This document shows, one piece after another, positions 1-10,133 of a stretch of 64,000 nt of DNA. The position numbers were made by a program, and so were the translations under genes. This stretch comes from Diphasiastrum complanatum (Eukaryota > Streptophyta > Lycopodiopsida > Lycopodiales > Lycopodiaceae). The stretch lies in assembly GCA_029204225.1 (NCBI GenBank), contig MU832069.1:24944-88943 (forward strand). The letters run 5' to 3'. The number at the start of each line of letters is the position of its first letter. The stretch's first letter is position 1. The notes beneath the pieces were generated by a model that was given only the letters and a program-made list of their open reading frames with translations, did no database searches and was not told the DNA's origin.

Positions 1-274
1 TTTTTAACGGTTGAACAGAAATAATGTCAGCTGGATTTTCATCCTGTTGCTTCTTATCTCTTGTTTTTCTTAGTGCTTGAAGAAACGGATTCGTCCTACG
101 GTTTCTTATAGCCGATCGGGTTTCATTTTTCTAGCTTTCAACTTCTTCTCTAAAATCAGCATACTTCATATTTTACGTTGTGCTGGCGACGGATCCATAA
201 GACCTTATGGGGCCCCCTATTTTACTTGAGAATTGATGCACATTGTCTGATGTGATGTGAAATTTGTGATGCAG
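1..274. other. Intron (end of an upstream Sec14-gene intron)
   Basis: No coding similarity is visible. The segment ends in a good plant 3' splice site (T-rich, then GCAG at 271-274) just before the first recognisable Sec14 exon, so it is read as intron of that + strand gene. Confidence 0.6.
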
Positions 275-378
275 ACTTTCACTTATCCAGAACTCCATCG
301 AGTCTTAGAAGCTTGGCCTCAAAATTGGCATAAGACTGATAAGCTAGGCCGTCCAGTTAACATTCAGCTTCTATCAAG
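275..378 (+). CDS. Sec14-like (CRAL-TRIO) lipid-transfer protein, first visible exon
   Basis: This exon has no start codon and begins in phase 0 after an AG acceptor. It encodes 34 codons plus two bases and ends at AG|GTTGTC. The translation contains YPELHRVLEAWPQNWHKTDK followed by LGRPVNIQ, the conserved Sec14 segment (YPxxxHxxDKxGRPVxI) that opens the lipid-binding CRAL-TRIO fold. Sec14 family proteins exchange phosphatidylinositol with phosphatidylcholine or other lipids between membranes and support phosphoinositide signalling. The split codon (AG plus G from 19282) restores an Arg and joins perfectly to the exon at 19282, which supports the 18.9-kb intron. Upstream exons, including the CRAL-TRIO N-terminal helices, lie left of the window. 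It could belong to any plant Sec14 subfamily; no GOLD or nodulin tail is visible. Confidence 0.85.
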
Positions 379-599
379 GTTGTCTTCTTTCTGTTAATAT
401 TCGTTGTTGAATCATACAGTGTAATGTTATGAAGGTCAAAGAGGTTCCTTTGGAGTATAAAGGCATTGCAAAATGCGTCTCTGCTTTTGAGCTAGTATTT
501 TTTGCTATGAAATGGTGTTGTATAAGGTTACCCAAGAGTTTCTCATGAAAATTCTTTGTTAGTCCAGGAGAGTTTTATATATACCATGCTTATATTCTA

Positions 600-2792
600 T
601 CTGAATTTTTGTAGCAAAGGCATTTATGCATGACAAATTTCTGCCAGCTGAGACACAGTTTCATTCACAAACTCAGTACCTTCATCAGAGTCCTCATAAA
701 CCCAAGTAGGAATGATGAGGACGTTGTTTAAGCAATGGCAAAACTGATCTAAACATGTGCAGGTGCGAGATACCCAGGCCAAAGGCCTGTTTAACTTTGA
801 AAAACACTTAAATTTTCTCAAGAAGCTGTGACCATTGGATGCCTGTGGATACTCTAAAGACACACAGCTTGAATTTGGCAAGTTATAACTAGACCTTGAG
901 ACAAAGTGCATCTCGTCTTTCGTGTGATTAGGGGATTCACTTCATTTTGAGGATAAATTAGGCTGAGTTGAGGAGTCAGGACATTTCATCCATAGTTCTT
1001 TTGGAACTAGAGAAAGTGCTCGATCAAAGAGAAAAATGCTTGAGAAATCAGATGTCTTTGAGTCCTTAGTTTGTGAAGGATAGTCAAAAGATGATGACTT
1101 TTGGGAAAGCGTTGAAAGCTTGAAGAAGAATCATTTTGTGACTTCCATTTCAGAAAACTGACTATGTTTTTAAGGAGGTAAGTATGTTATGTTCCTCACT
1201 AGTTATAGTTAGTTTGCATTTAATCTCAAGTTAGGAAGGTTTATTTGTGTTAGTTACCAGCTGGAGTGAACTTAGGTCAACTTAGGATCATTGTTAGTTA
1301 CCAGGGTTCGAATTGGAGTTAACTCAATTTTACTTGGTGGATGACTAGTCCAAGAAATTTAGGTTTGGAGTCAGCTACACATCATTGCTAGTGTAGGTAG
1401 TTAGCTCTGTGGCTATATTTGTTGAGGCTTGACATCACTTTTGAGAGGGATCATTGTCATGAATAACTCTACACGCCGTTATAATTCTCTAGTTGTAGGT
1501 GAGGCATGCTTGTCTGTGGGATTGGCTATAATGATAGTGATGCCATACCTAATGTCTAAGGTGAGTGGTTATTGGATTATGGATGCTTGTGTAAATATTG
1601 TGGATCAAGGTGAGCATGGAGTATGCTATATAGTTGGGAGGTTAGTATGATGTCCTTCTCTCTATTGTTTTTTGGTTGGTTCTATGTTGGTTTAGACGTT
1701 GGGAAGCCTTTATAGTTACCCAAAATCTTGTTTAGGAAGATTATCTAATAGGAGAGCTATCATATTAATTGATAAGGAACTGCAAAACAAGTACTAACTG
1801 CATGGCAACACATTTGGAAGTGTTGTTAGTGACAACCTATACAATCAATCCGAGCCAATATATAAATGCAAGTCAATATTCAAAGCAAAATTTAGAGTTT
1901 ACACAAGTGTCAACTTTTGAGGTACAAAACTAGGGTCCAACCGTAAGAGAACTCAAGCAGATCCTACGTTGAGATTTGGCTTTAGGTCTTTGTTTAGGCC
2001 CTAGGGTTGGCTTCAAATTTAGGTTGAGGTCTACATTTAGATCATGTACATATCTAGTTTTGGGTTTATGTTGGGTTCAGATTTTCGTTTCGGTTTAGTT
2101 TTGAGTTTATGTTTAGGTTTACGTATAAGGGTTTAGGTTTGGTTTAGAACATGAACTTGATCCGAGGAAAAAAAAACATAAACTTGATGCAATGAGGACA
2201 TTGAATGCAAAGGATCCATATTGCCTTTAATCTTATGTATTAGCTCAAGTATGACATGAATTCCTAGACTCTCAGACAAGCTGTTGCAGCATTGTTCGGG
2301 CAATGTGTTGCATAATACCTTACGGGGAAAACTTCTCTCTACTAGAGCTCGATCAACTAGGTGAATTTTATGGCTCTAGCTCACTTAGGCATGCATGTAC
2401 CTCATAATACTAATTCCAAGCCTATACCTCATCTACAACAAGTTGTGGATATGAATGTATGTCATCATTTTTTATCTTGTAGCTTACGTATACATCAAGA
2501 ACAATAGCAAGACAGAAATTGCAAATTGATGAGATATTTGTGCTTGTTTAACTTTTTGCATACTTGCTTGTGACACTGATCAAGTCTCTCATATGTGTGA
2601 GAAACATGTGCTAATGCCTAATATGGTTTGTCATCTTGACCCTGTGGGTATTCCTCACTGGAGTAGCTCCAAGACTTCTCTATAATTTCATATGGCTCTT
2701 CACCTTGATCTTGTGCCAGGAATATTATGTGATGCATTTGCATATGCCTATGTTTCTGTCTCTTGACATGTATTTTATCCTTTTTTGAACCA
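600..2792. other. Intronic sequence without a recognised gene
   Basis: Short open frames occur (for example 624-911 minus and 1429-1650 plus), but none has a recognisable domain. Around 1980-2150 there is a degenerate run of GTTTAGG-like words. A GGTTCGAATT word near 1306-1315 resembles a Pol III B box but has no clear partner A box. The region may be decayed transposon. Confidence 0.4.
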
Positions 2793-3202
2793 TGTTAGTT
2801 TTTGGTTTCAGTGACACTTCACAGTCAACTGACCTTATAGTTAGTTGGTTAAATAATTTTGTGATTAGGTTAAGCTCTTGCTTTTGTTCATGTTACTAGT
2901 TGATGTCATCAGACACTGAAAGACGGTTATATGTAGCTTTTGTATACACGTCATGGCAAGACGTCATGCTGAGGTTGTTAGCGTGAAGCCTGTTCGGAAC
3001 GTGAAGCCAACTCGAGCTCACCTATATGTACTGTGTATATGAATTGATGATATCGCTTTTTGCAAGTTGTGTGATTGCCTATTGTTTTTGTACTGAGGTC
3101 TCATCTGCATTCAAGCATCGAATGACTAACTGGTAATTGCATTAGAACACGTAGCTTGTCCTCACAGATCAGAAAATCATTAAACAAATACTTGGATTCA
3201 CA
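2793..3202 (+). repeat. copia-1 5' LTR
   Basis: This is a 410-bp repeat matching 12898-13307 without indels and with about 22 substitutions. It begins TGTTAG, ends TTCACA, and is followed one base later by the primer-binding site. Confidence 0.9.
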
Positions 3203-3203
3203 A

Positions 3204-3219
3204 TGGTTATGAGCCCACG
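3204..3219 (+). other. copia-1 primer-binding site, tRNA-iMet anticodon-region type
   Basis: TGGTTATGAGCCCACG lies one base after the 5' LTR. Its complement resembles the anticodon stem-loop of initiator Met tRNA (GGGCYCAUAACC) rather than the tRNA 3' end. That is the arrangement of elements primed by a half-tRNA, such as Drosophila copia and yeast Ty5. The tRNA comparison is from memory. Confidence 0.55.
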
Positions 3220-3305
3220 TGCGAAATAAATCGCTGTACGAAATCCGTGATTTGAGGTATCACTCAAGTGAGAAGGATCGAGAGGAGGCTGCGAAGCTTG
3301 CAGAG

Positions 3306-3872
3306 ATGGAAGTGCAGAATGTTAGTGATCAACGAGGGATTGAGAAATTTGATGGGGATCGATACGGGCTCTGGAAATGGCGGATCAAGATGGTGCTGGA
3401 AGAAAGAGGACTTTGGAGCATCGTGGAAGGAACTGAACTTCCTGCAAAAACTGATCATGAAGGAGTGGTGAATGCAGATGCAATGAGAACGTTCAAAGCT
3501 AGAGAAAGGAAAGCTTTTGTCACTATATGTCTCACTTTGGGAGAGATGCCAACCACCCAGGTGCAGGATGCAAAGGATACAAAGCAGGTCTGGGATACAC
3601 TGGAGGGCATATACGAAGGAAAGATTGTGACAAATGCGTTGTTGCTAAGGAGGCAATTGGCTACCTTGAAGATGAGCGAGGGTGACTCATTGCGGGAACA
3701 CTTGGAAAGGATGAAGGCAATCGGGTGGCAACTGGAAGCGGCGGGTGCAGCAATAGAGAAAACCCATCTAGTATTTACGATACTGGATAGTCTCCCAACC
3801 TCATATGATCCTTTGATCATGATTCTTGAAAACAGTAGGGTGGAGGATCTGGAATTAAATGTTGTCATATAG
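3306..3872 (+). pseudogene. copia-1 gag (UBN2-type), broken
   Basis: The in-frame Met at 3306 opens a capsid-type region with FDGDRYGLWKWRIKMVLEE, the usual start of copia gag (F-x-G-x-x-Y-x-x-W). It continues through VWDTLEGIYEG and the LREHLERM segment. Gag forms the virus-like particle that packages element RNA. The frame stops at 3870-3872, and gag resumes in another frame at 3912 with the zinc knuckle, so it is frameshifted. Confidence 0.8.
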
Positions 3873-3911
3873 AGACTACTTTAGGAAGATGGGAGAAGGA
3901 AGAGCCAGTCG

Positions 3912-4187
3912 ATGAGGGATGAGTTAGCACTCATTGGGAAACTGACACTCAACGATAGAAGTGGATATTCAAAAGGAGGTCAAAGGCAGACTTCAAATAA
4001 AGCTCGACAGATAGAAGAATGTCAGGGTGCGGAAGAAGACCGAGGAAAACAACAGTTCGAGAAGAGGAGACAAATCATCTGCTACTACTGTCACCATCCT
4101 GGTCACATTGCATTGGAATGTGCCAAGAGAGCTGACGACATGAAGAGAAAGGGAGCGATGCAGGTGAACATGGCTGAAGTAGAGTAG
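3912..4187 (+). pseudogene. copia-1 gag C-terminus with CCHC zinc knuckle
   Basis: The frame contains CYYCHHPGHIALEC, a canonical C-x2-C-x4-H-x4-C nucleocapsid knuckle that binds RNA, after a lysine- and glutamine-rich linker. It ends at a stop at 4185-4187. The protease motif (DSGA) and the HHCC integrase finger that should follow are absent, and integrase core sequence begins within about 40 bases, so an internal deletion is inferred. Confidence 0.8.
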
Positions 4188-4226
4188 AAAGAGGAGGATA
4201 TAGCACACACAAATGTTTGCGGGCCA

Positions 4227-4718
4227 ATGGAAAAGGAATCAATAGGAAAGGCAAGGTACTTTGTCACGTTTATTGATGATTACAGTAGGAAGACATTTAT
4301 ATATGTCATCAGGACCAAGGATCAAGTCCCAGACAAATTCAAAGAATTTGTCACAAAAGTTGAAAATCATATGGAGATGAGGATAAAAAGGGTGAGATTT
4401 GAAAATGGAGGAGAATACATTGGGAACAGGTTTAAGGATTTCTGCAAAGAAAAAGGAATTCATCAAGAATTCACCATGACTTACACTCCTCAACAGAACG
4501 GGATTGCTGAGAGAAAGAACCGTACTCTGTTGGATATGGCTAGATGTATGATGCAAGAGAAAGGAATTCCAAAATCCCTATGGGCTGAAGCCATTAACTC
4601 AGCAGCGTACATATCAAACAGAGTGCCAAACTTAGCCCTGAAAGGAGAAATTTCGGAAACAGTTTGGTCTGGAATAAAACTATCAGTCGGACACATGAAG
4701 GTATCTAGAAGCAACTAA
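4227..4718 (+). pseudogene. copia-1 integrase core, one catalytic residue changed
   Basis: The frame shows YFVTFIDDYSRKTFIYV (first catalytic Asp), then VRFENGGEY where the family has a second catalytic Asp (xxDNGGEY), then YTPQQNGIAERKNRT with the catalytic Glu. The D-to-E change and the lack of the N-terminal HHCC finger mean this copy should not integrate. The frame closes at 4716-4718, and homologous sequence resumes at 4735. Confidence 0.8.
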
Positions 4719-4734
4719 GAAACAAAGGAAGAAA

Positions 4735-5298
4735 TTGGATGCAAGAAGAGCGGTCTGTATATTTGTGGGATATCTAGAAAATGCTATTGGATACAAGGTA
4801 TATAATATTGTCACACACAAAGTGTCAATGTCAAGGGATGTAATTTTTGAAGAAGACATTGTGGAAGTGGAATCGGATGAGGAATCAAAGGATAATGAAT
4901 GGGAGCGGGTAAGCTTGGATGACGGACTCGTGGAGGACATACCTAAAACGTATCATGAGAGATTCGAAGGGGAACCTATGATTGAAAATGTGCAAGATGA
5001 AGCTATATCAGAAGAAGCCAAGAATCGCGTAAGGAGATCTGAGAGGCAGCGTGTGCAGGATGAAGCTACATTAGAAGAAGCCAAGAATCACCTAAGGAGA
5101 TCTGAGAGACAACGTAAGATGCCTGAAAGGTTTGATGAGATGACCTTTTACAGAGATACACATAGAGGAAGGATACGTGAGCAAGAAAACTTTGATGAGG
5201 CTCAAGAAAGTTCGGAAAGAAAACTCTGGAAGCAGCCAATGGCAAGTGAGATGGAATCAATCATGAAGAATGAAGTCGAGAGGTTAAAGCCAGGCTAG
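4735..5298 (+). pseudogene. copia-1 integrase C-terminus and linker to RT
   Basis: The start (FVGYLENAIGYKVYNIVTHK, then VSMSRDVIFEED) is the GKGY-like C-terminal integrase module of copia polyproteins. An acidic linker follows with an internal duplication: two versions of a VQDEA...RRSERQR segment in tandem at about 4990-5115. The frame ends at 5296-5298, just before the RT frame. Confidence 0.75.
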
Positions 5299-5311
5299 TG
5301 GCAACAAGCTA

Positions 5312-5863
5312 GTGGCAAAAGGATACAGTCAGGTGGAAGGAGTGGATTACATGGAAACCTTTGCCCCATTTGTGAAGCTGACTTCTCTCAAGAATCTGAT
5401 AGCATGGGCTACAATTCACATTATGGAGATAGAACAAATGGATGTGAAGACCGCATTCTTGCATGGAGAATTAGAGGAAGAGGTGTACATGGAACAGCCG
5501 ATCGGCTTCAAGGATGGCAGCAACAAGGTATTCGCACTCAAGAAAGCATTGTGCGGGCTAAAACAGTCGTCAAGAATGTGGTACCAAAGAATAGACAATT
5601 TCTTGATTCAAAATGGACTTAGGAGATGTTATGCTGACACAGGGATTTATGTCAAGATTACAAGTGATCTGTTTTTGGCTATTGAAATATATGTAGATGA
5701 CATTATAATTTTTTGCAATAATAAAGAAGCCATGAATGAGTTCAAGGAAAGATTGAAGGGAGAGTTTGAGATGAAAGATCTAGGACCATTACACTATTGT
5801 CTGGGAATTCAATTCATGAGGAACAAGGATATAGGACTCACATGGGCTTCACAGAGCATTTAG
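5312..5863 (+). pseudogene. copia-1 reverse transcriptase
   Basis: This is copia-type RVT_2. It contains AKGYSQVEGVDYMETFAPF, MDVKTAFLHGELEEEVYMEQP, KKALCGLKQSSRMWY and the catalytic IYVDDIIIF box, ending in the LGPLHYCLGIQ segment. The frame closes at 5863, and the remaining RT and RNase H continue beyond the nested gypsy insertion at 12184. Confidence 0.85.
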
Positions 5864-5900
5864 ATTGAGTCAATGACTAAAAAATTTAAAATGAAAGAAT

Positions 5901-5905
5901 GCGTG
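5901..5905 (+). repeat. Gypsy target-site duplication (left)
   Basis: GCGTG immediately precedes the left gypsy LTR. The identical five bases follow the right LTR at 12121-12125. Confidence 0.9.
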
Positions 5906-6263
5906 TGTAATAGATCCTAACACCACAGTAGGGCAAACACTAACTGATCCACCCAACCTTGCCTACTCCCTGATATAGAGTAAGCCCCTCCTAGCCCAGT
6001 GTGAGGACTGGTAGCATGCTACTGCCAAGTGTCAGCCACGTGGCACTGACGTGGCCGACTGCACGTCGGGACCCAACTGGGGGCCCTATCCTGCTGACAG
6101 GGTCCCTAGGCTGTGTTAGGCCCGCCATGGCTATGGACCGTGCTGGGGCACACTACTCACACTGTCTTGCCCTGTTGGTCATGTACGCTGGACACGACCC
6201 TGACTGTGGTATCTGACCTATCTGTGTTCTCTAGGGTTCGGCACTGGTTACGAGCTCGTAACA
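5906..6263 (-). repeat. Gypsy 3' LTR (left copy)
   Basis: This 358-bp copy is identical in length to 11763-12120 and differs at one base. On the minus strand it lies downstream of pol and follows the polypurine tract, so it is the 3' LTR. A short open frame inside it is an LTR shadow. Confidence 0.93.
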
Positions 6264-6276
6264 CTCCCTCCCCCTT
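6264..6276 (-). other. Gypsy polypurine tract
   Basis: On the minus strand the sequence AAGGGGGAGGGAG directly precedes the 3' LTR and primes plus-strand synthesis. It overlaps the stop codon of pol (TAA at 6277-6275). Confidence 0.9.
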
Positions 6277-8113
6277 AAGAACCGTCTTGGTCCTCTAAGA
6301 CAAAGTCTGGAAAAATCTTGCGAAGGACGCTGCCTCTTTCCCAAGTGGCATTCTCAACAGGCTGATCATTCCACCTAACCAGATATTCTCGGTATAGAGT
6401 ATGACGAGTCTGCGTCTCTCTACTATCAAGAATTTCCTCTGGTTCATGTGGAGGTTGTTGAGGATCCAATGGGAGAACTAGAACACTGTCCCCTACCAGA
6501 TTATCTGATCTGGTTAAGGCTTTTCGTAACTGACTTACATGAAAAACTGGAAAAACCTTACTGCTGTGTGGGAGTTCTAGTTCATAGGTGACCTCGCCTA
6601 GTCTCCTACTGATGGTAAAGGGACCACAATACCTTGGAGACAACTTAGCACACACTCCTGATTTGAGGGTTTTAGAGTCAACTGGGACTCTCAAATAGAC
6701 TTTCTCACCAGTGGAGAACTGCACATCCCGTCTGTGTGGATCTGCATAATGCCTGGCTCGATCCTGGGATTGTCTAATGCTACGCTTAGCATGTTCTATC
6801 ATCTGGTTTAGGTCTTCTAAAAAGTTTCTGGCTGCTTCAACTTTTTCTTGTTTAAACCCTACAGCTGTGGGTGAGCGTGGCTGAAAACCGTACATCAGCA
6901 TAAATGGGCTGTATCCCGTAGCTGAATGTTTGGTACTGTTGTAAGCAAACTCTAATATTGAGAGATACTCCTCCCAATTAGTCTGCCTCTTGCTGACGTA
7001 TGCACGAAGCATATCCTCCAGCACTTGATTTACCCTTTCTGTTTGACCGTCCGTCTGTGGATGGTCGGTGGTACTCATATTAAGTTTAGTATGGAGATGA
7101 TGGAATACTGCCTTCCAAAAATTTCCAGTAAACTTATTGTCCCGGTCGCTGACTATGCCGGAAGGTAGACCGTACAATTTAAATAGCCCGTCTACAAACA
7201 ACCTCGCTAACTCTGGAGCTCTAACGGTTGTTTTGGTCGGAATAAAATGAGCCATTTTGGTCAGACGGTCAACTGTGACCCATATAGCGTCATTACCCTT
7301 TTGGGTTTTAGGCAGGCCTACTATAAAATCCATGGAGATACTCTCCCATTTACCAGCTGGTATTTCTAAGGGATGCAACAACCCTCCTGCCTTTAAACGC
7401 TCTGCTTTATTTACTTGACATTTCTGGCAACTGGTTACATACTGGTGGACGTCCTTTTTCATACTGGGCCAGAAAAATTGCCTACGAAGAAGCTCATAGG
7501 TCTTCTGTATGCCTGGGTGTCCCGCGCTAGGATTGTCATGACATTCATATAGGACCTGCTGCCTATAATCCTCTGAATTGGGGACACATACTCTATCTCT
7601 ATAGAGCAAGTACTCATCCTGAATGGAATACTGTTTCCATTTGAATCCTTGAGTCAACTGACCCTCAACCACTGGGGTTTGCTTGGGTAATACAGGCTCA
7701 GAATCCTCAACGTCATCTGACGACGTATACTCGGACTCATCATCATCCTCAACGGAAGCTGCCGTATTCTTGGATAAACTGGCACCAGCCCCGGGAACTG
7801 GTTCTGGAGTCTGTAACTGTCTGTTCTGGACTGAGTTCCAGATAATAGAGAAGAATGCATCATGCTGGCATTTCCCTCTCAAGGACTCGAGTAACTCATT
7901 ACGAATCTGAGTAAAACTCAGCTCGTTTATCATAGGCATTCTGCTAAGGGCATCTGCTACTGTATTGAATTTTCCACGCCTATATCTGATAGACATGTCA
8001 AACTCTTGCATCAACTCTGCCCAACGAGCTTTCCGACCTCTAAGCTCAGGTTGATTGCAAAGGTATCTGAGACTCTCATGGTCTGTCAGGACCTCAAAGT
8101 TGGCACCATACAA
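6275..8113 (-). CDS. Gypsy pol, part 2: RNase H end, integrase, chromodomain
   Basis: The 612-residue open frame begins inside RNase H; the true frame is open further upstream to about 8225. Residues 1-60 end with VADALSR, the end of RNase H. An acidic, serine-rich linker follows at 120-140. The integrase zinc finger has H192, H199, C229 and C232. The catalytic core has D262 (SMDFIVGLP), D323 (VSDRD) and E359 (DGQTERVNQ). The last 55 residues (EEILDSRET, YLVRWNDQPVENATWE) form a chromodomain, which marks a chromovirus and in such elements directs integration to particular chromatin. The catalytic residues are all present, and only the upstream frame break argues against activity. Confidence 0.92.
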   Translation of the reverse strand: MYGANFEVLTDHESLRYLCNQPELRGRKARWAELMQEFDMSIRYRRGKFNTVADALSRMPMINELSFTQIRNELLESLRGKCQHDAFFSIIWNSVQNRQLQTPEPVPGAGASLSKNTAASVEDDDESEYTSSDDVEDSEPVLPKQTPVVEGQLTQGFKWKQYSIQDEYLLYRDRVCVPNSEDYRQQVLYECHDNPSAGHPGIQKTYELLRRQFFWPSMKKDVHQYVTSCQKCQVNKAERLKAGGLLHPLEIPAGKWESISMDFIVGLPKTQKGNDAIWVTVDRLTKMAHFIPTKTTVRAPELARLFVDGLFKLYGLPSGIVSDRDNKFTGNFWKAVFHHLHTKLNMSTTDHPQTDGQTERVNQVLEDMLRAYVSKRQTNWEEYLSILEFAYNSTKHSATGYSPFMLMYGFQPRSPTAVGFKQEKVEAARNFLEDLNQMIEHAKRSIRQSQDRARHYADPHRRDVQFSTGEKVYLRVPVDSKTLKSGVCAKLSPRYCGPFTISRRLGEVTYELELPHSSKVFPVFHVSQLRKALTRSDNLVGDSVLVLPLDPQQPPHEPEEILDSRETQTRHTLYREYLVRWNDQPVENATWERGSVLRKIFPDFVLEDQDGS

Positions 8114-8142
8114 ATAATGCCTCCAAGTCTTAAGGGCATGGA

Positions 8143-10029
8143 CTATAGAAAAGAGTTCCTTTTCATAGGCACTGTACCTAGTCTGAGCTGGCTCGAGTTT
8201 TTTACTCTCGAACGCAACTGGTCGTCCTGAGTTAGCACAGCGCCTACTGCAAAGTCGCTAGCATCTGTTTCGACCACAAATGGCTGATTGGGGTCGACGA
8301 CTTTTAAGACTGGTGCTGTAGCTAAGGCTGTTTTGAGAGCATCAAAGCTCTCCTGTTGTGCAGACTCCCAAATGAACTCCTTTCCCTTCCCCTTAAGAAG
8401 ATTTGTCATAGGGACTGCTATCTGAGCATATTCCTTGACAAATCGTCTGTAATATCCCGCGAGACCAAGAAAGATTTGAAGTTCCAAAATATTCTGAGGT
8501 CTCAGCCAACTGAGTATGGCTTTAACCTTATTTGGGTCCATCTTAATCCCATCTGAAGAGATAATATGACCCAAATATGCTACTTCTTCAACGAAGAATT
8601 CACACTTGGATTGTTTAGCATAAAGCTTATGCTTTCTGAGCAGTCGAAACACCTTTCTGAGGTGTTTTAGATGCTCCTTCCTCGTTTTGCTGTAGACGAG
8701 GATGTCATCTAAAAATACGACTACAAACTTACCCAAGTATGGTCTGAGGACACTGTTCATCAAGGTCATAAAGGTAGCTGGAGCATTTGTGAGCCCAAAT
8801 GGCATCACCTTAAATTCATAATGACCGTGACGAGTCCTAAAAGCTGTTTTCGAGACATCTTCCGATTTTATACGGACTTGATGATATCCCGATCTAAGGT
8901 CTATTTTACTGAAAAACTTAGCCCCGTCGAGTTGATCAAACAACTCGTCTGCCCGAGGCATAGGGTATTTATTCTTAATTGTGACTTTATTGAGGGCTCT
9001 GTAATCTACGCAAAGACGCATAGACCCCTCTTTCTTTTTCACCAATAGGACTGGTGAGGCCCATGGTGAACTACTGGTCTGAATTTGGCCTTTCCCAAGA
9101 TAGTCTGTTAACTGCCTAGTTATTTCTTCATCCTCTGTTCGGCTGACCCGATACGGAGGTTTAGAAACAGGTGCTGTACCTGGTACTAGGTTTATTACAT
9201 GATCTACCTCTCTGCTAGGTGGTAAACCATGTGGCAAATCTTCAGGAAAAACATCTTTAAATTTAGACAATAAAGTTTCTAATTTACTGATTTTCTGCTG
9301 AATAGAACTGGAAATAGAAACTTCAGGAATAAACTGAAAGTCACATAAGAATACCTGATGGTCTTCGTCTCCGATTAGCTGACAGAGCTCTGAACTGCAG
9401 ACCATAGGGCTGTTGGGAACATCATGCTCCCCATGCAACTGGATCTCTCGGCCTTTATACTGAAAGCTGAGGGTGTTCTCTTGATAGTTTCTGTGGAGGG
9501 AAGGTCCTAAACTGTAGAGCCAATCTCTCCCGAGAACAATGTCTGTTCGATCCAGGTGCATTATCTGAAAGTTTATTTGATCTTGGTACCCCTGAATACC
9601 AAGATTTAACTTACTTACCATAGTTTCCCATATTTTTTTATCTTCACCCTTAGCTAATGAAACTATGTACCTATGCTGACTAGGTACTTCTGGTAGTTTA
9701 AGCTTTTTAACCAGGGTGTGGTTGATGAAATTATGGGTTGCCCCATCATCAACCATGACTCTTACTGACTGGTTATCAACTTTCCCATGCATACGTACTA
9801 GGTCATGCGGCCCAAAGCTGAAGGGTCTCGCTAGCATTGCAGAGGTCAGCTGGCAACAGTGTTCATGATCTTCATGATACACTTTGATCTCGGAAGCTGC
9901 CGAGTCACTGGGGAAACATACAGTCTGAACAAGATGAACTTGTTTTTTATCTTTCTTATCTTTTTTTGTGAAAGGCCCCTTGGGACACTGTCTGACTGTG
10001 TGTCCCTTGCCCATACACACAAAGCACAA
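8143..10029 (-). CDS. Gypsy gag-pol, part 1: zinc knuckle, protease, reverse transcriptase, RNase H start
   Basis: The 628-residue frame starts at the CCHC knuckle [14 protein letters not shown], which belongs to the end of gag. An aspartic protease follows with VDDGATHNF at residues 93-101 (the usual DSG is DDG here). RT has [10 protein letters not shown] with D377 and the catalytic box FLDDILVYS with D441 and D442. RNase H begins with VVETDASDF at 585-593. Near 8221-8231 the reading leaves the true frame: the frame starting at [13 protein letters not shown] is the correct continuation. A loss of four bases in a GGAC-like repeat or another -1 type indel would explain it. Confidence 0.9.
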   Translation of the reverse strand: MCFVCMGKGHTVRQCPKGPFTKKDKKDKKQVHLVQTVCFPSDSAASEIKVYHEDHEHCCQLTSAMLARPFSFGPHDLVRMHGKVDNQSVRVMVDDGATHNFINHTLVKKLKLPEVPSQHRYIVSLAKGEDKKIWETMVSKLNLGIQGYQDQINFQIMHLDRTDIVLGRDWLYSLGPSLHRNYQENTLSFQYKGREIQLHGEHDVPNSPMVCSSELCQLIGDEDHQVFLCDFQFIPEVSISSSIQQKISKLETLLSKFKDVFPEDLPHGLPPSREVDHVINLVPGTAPVSKPPYRVSRTEDEEITRQLTDYLGKGQIQTSSSPWASPVLLVKKKEGSMRLCVDYRALNKVTIKNKYPMPRADELFDQLDGAKFFSKIDLRSGYHQVRIKSEDVSKTAFRTRHGHYEFKVMPFGLTNAPATFMTLMNSVLRPYLGKFVVVFLDDILVYSKTRKEHLKHLRKVFRLLRKHKLYAKQSKCEFFVEEVAYLGHIISSDGIKMDPNKVKAILSWLRPQNILELQIFLGLAGYYRRFVKEYAQIAVPMTNLLKGKGKEFIWESAQQESFDALKTALATAPVLKVVDPNQPFVVETDASDFAVGAVLTQDDQLRSRVKNSSQLRLGTVPMKRNSFL

Positions 10030-10133
10030 ACGTTCTTGTTTGGCTTTCTCAAAATCATCTGGTTTTAAGGGCTGTATGTGTGAAGGGCGTTTCTGAGGAG
10101 CTTCACCTTTAAATTTATCTTCTTTCTTTCTTT

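Noticed and set aside
624..911. 95-residue minus-strand open frame
   Set aside because: No recognisable domain, and it lies within the Sec14 intron. It may be a transposon remnant but cannot be supported.
1980..2150. Degenerate GTTTAGG-like words resembling a telomeric tract
   Set aside because: The units are too irregular to call an interstitial telomere. The clean case is 12321-12339.
3268..4714. Minus-strand and alternative-frame open frames over copia-1
   Set aside because: They are shadows of gag and integrase sequence on the plus strand.
6001..6298. Short conserved open frames repeated at 6001-6298 and 11858-12206
   Set aside because: They are duplicated only because they lie in the two gypsy LTRs, and they overlap no known domain.
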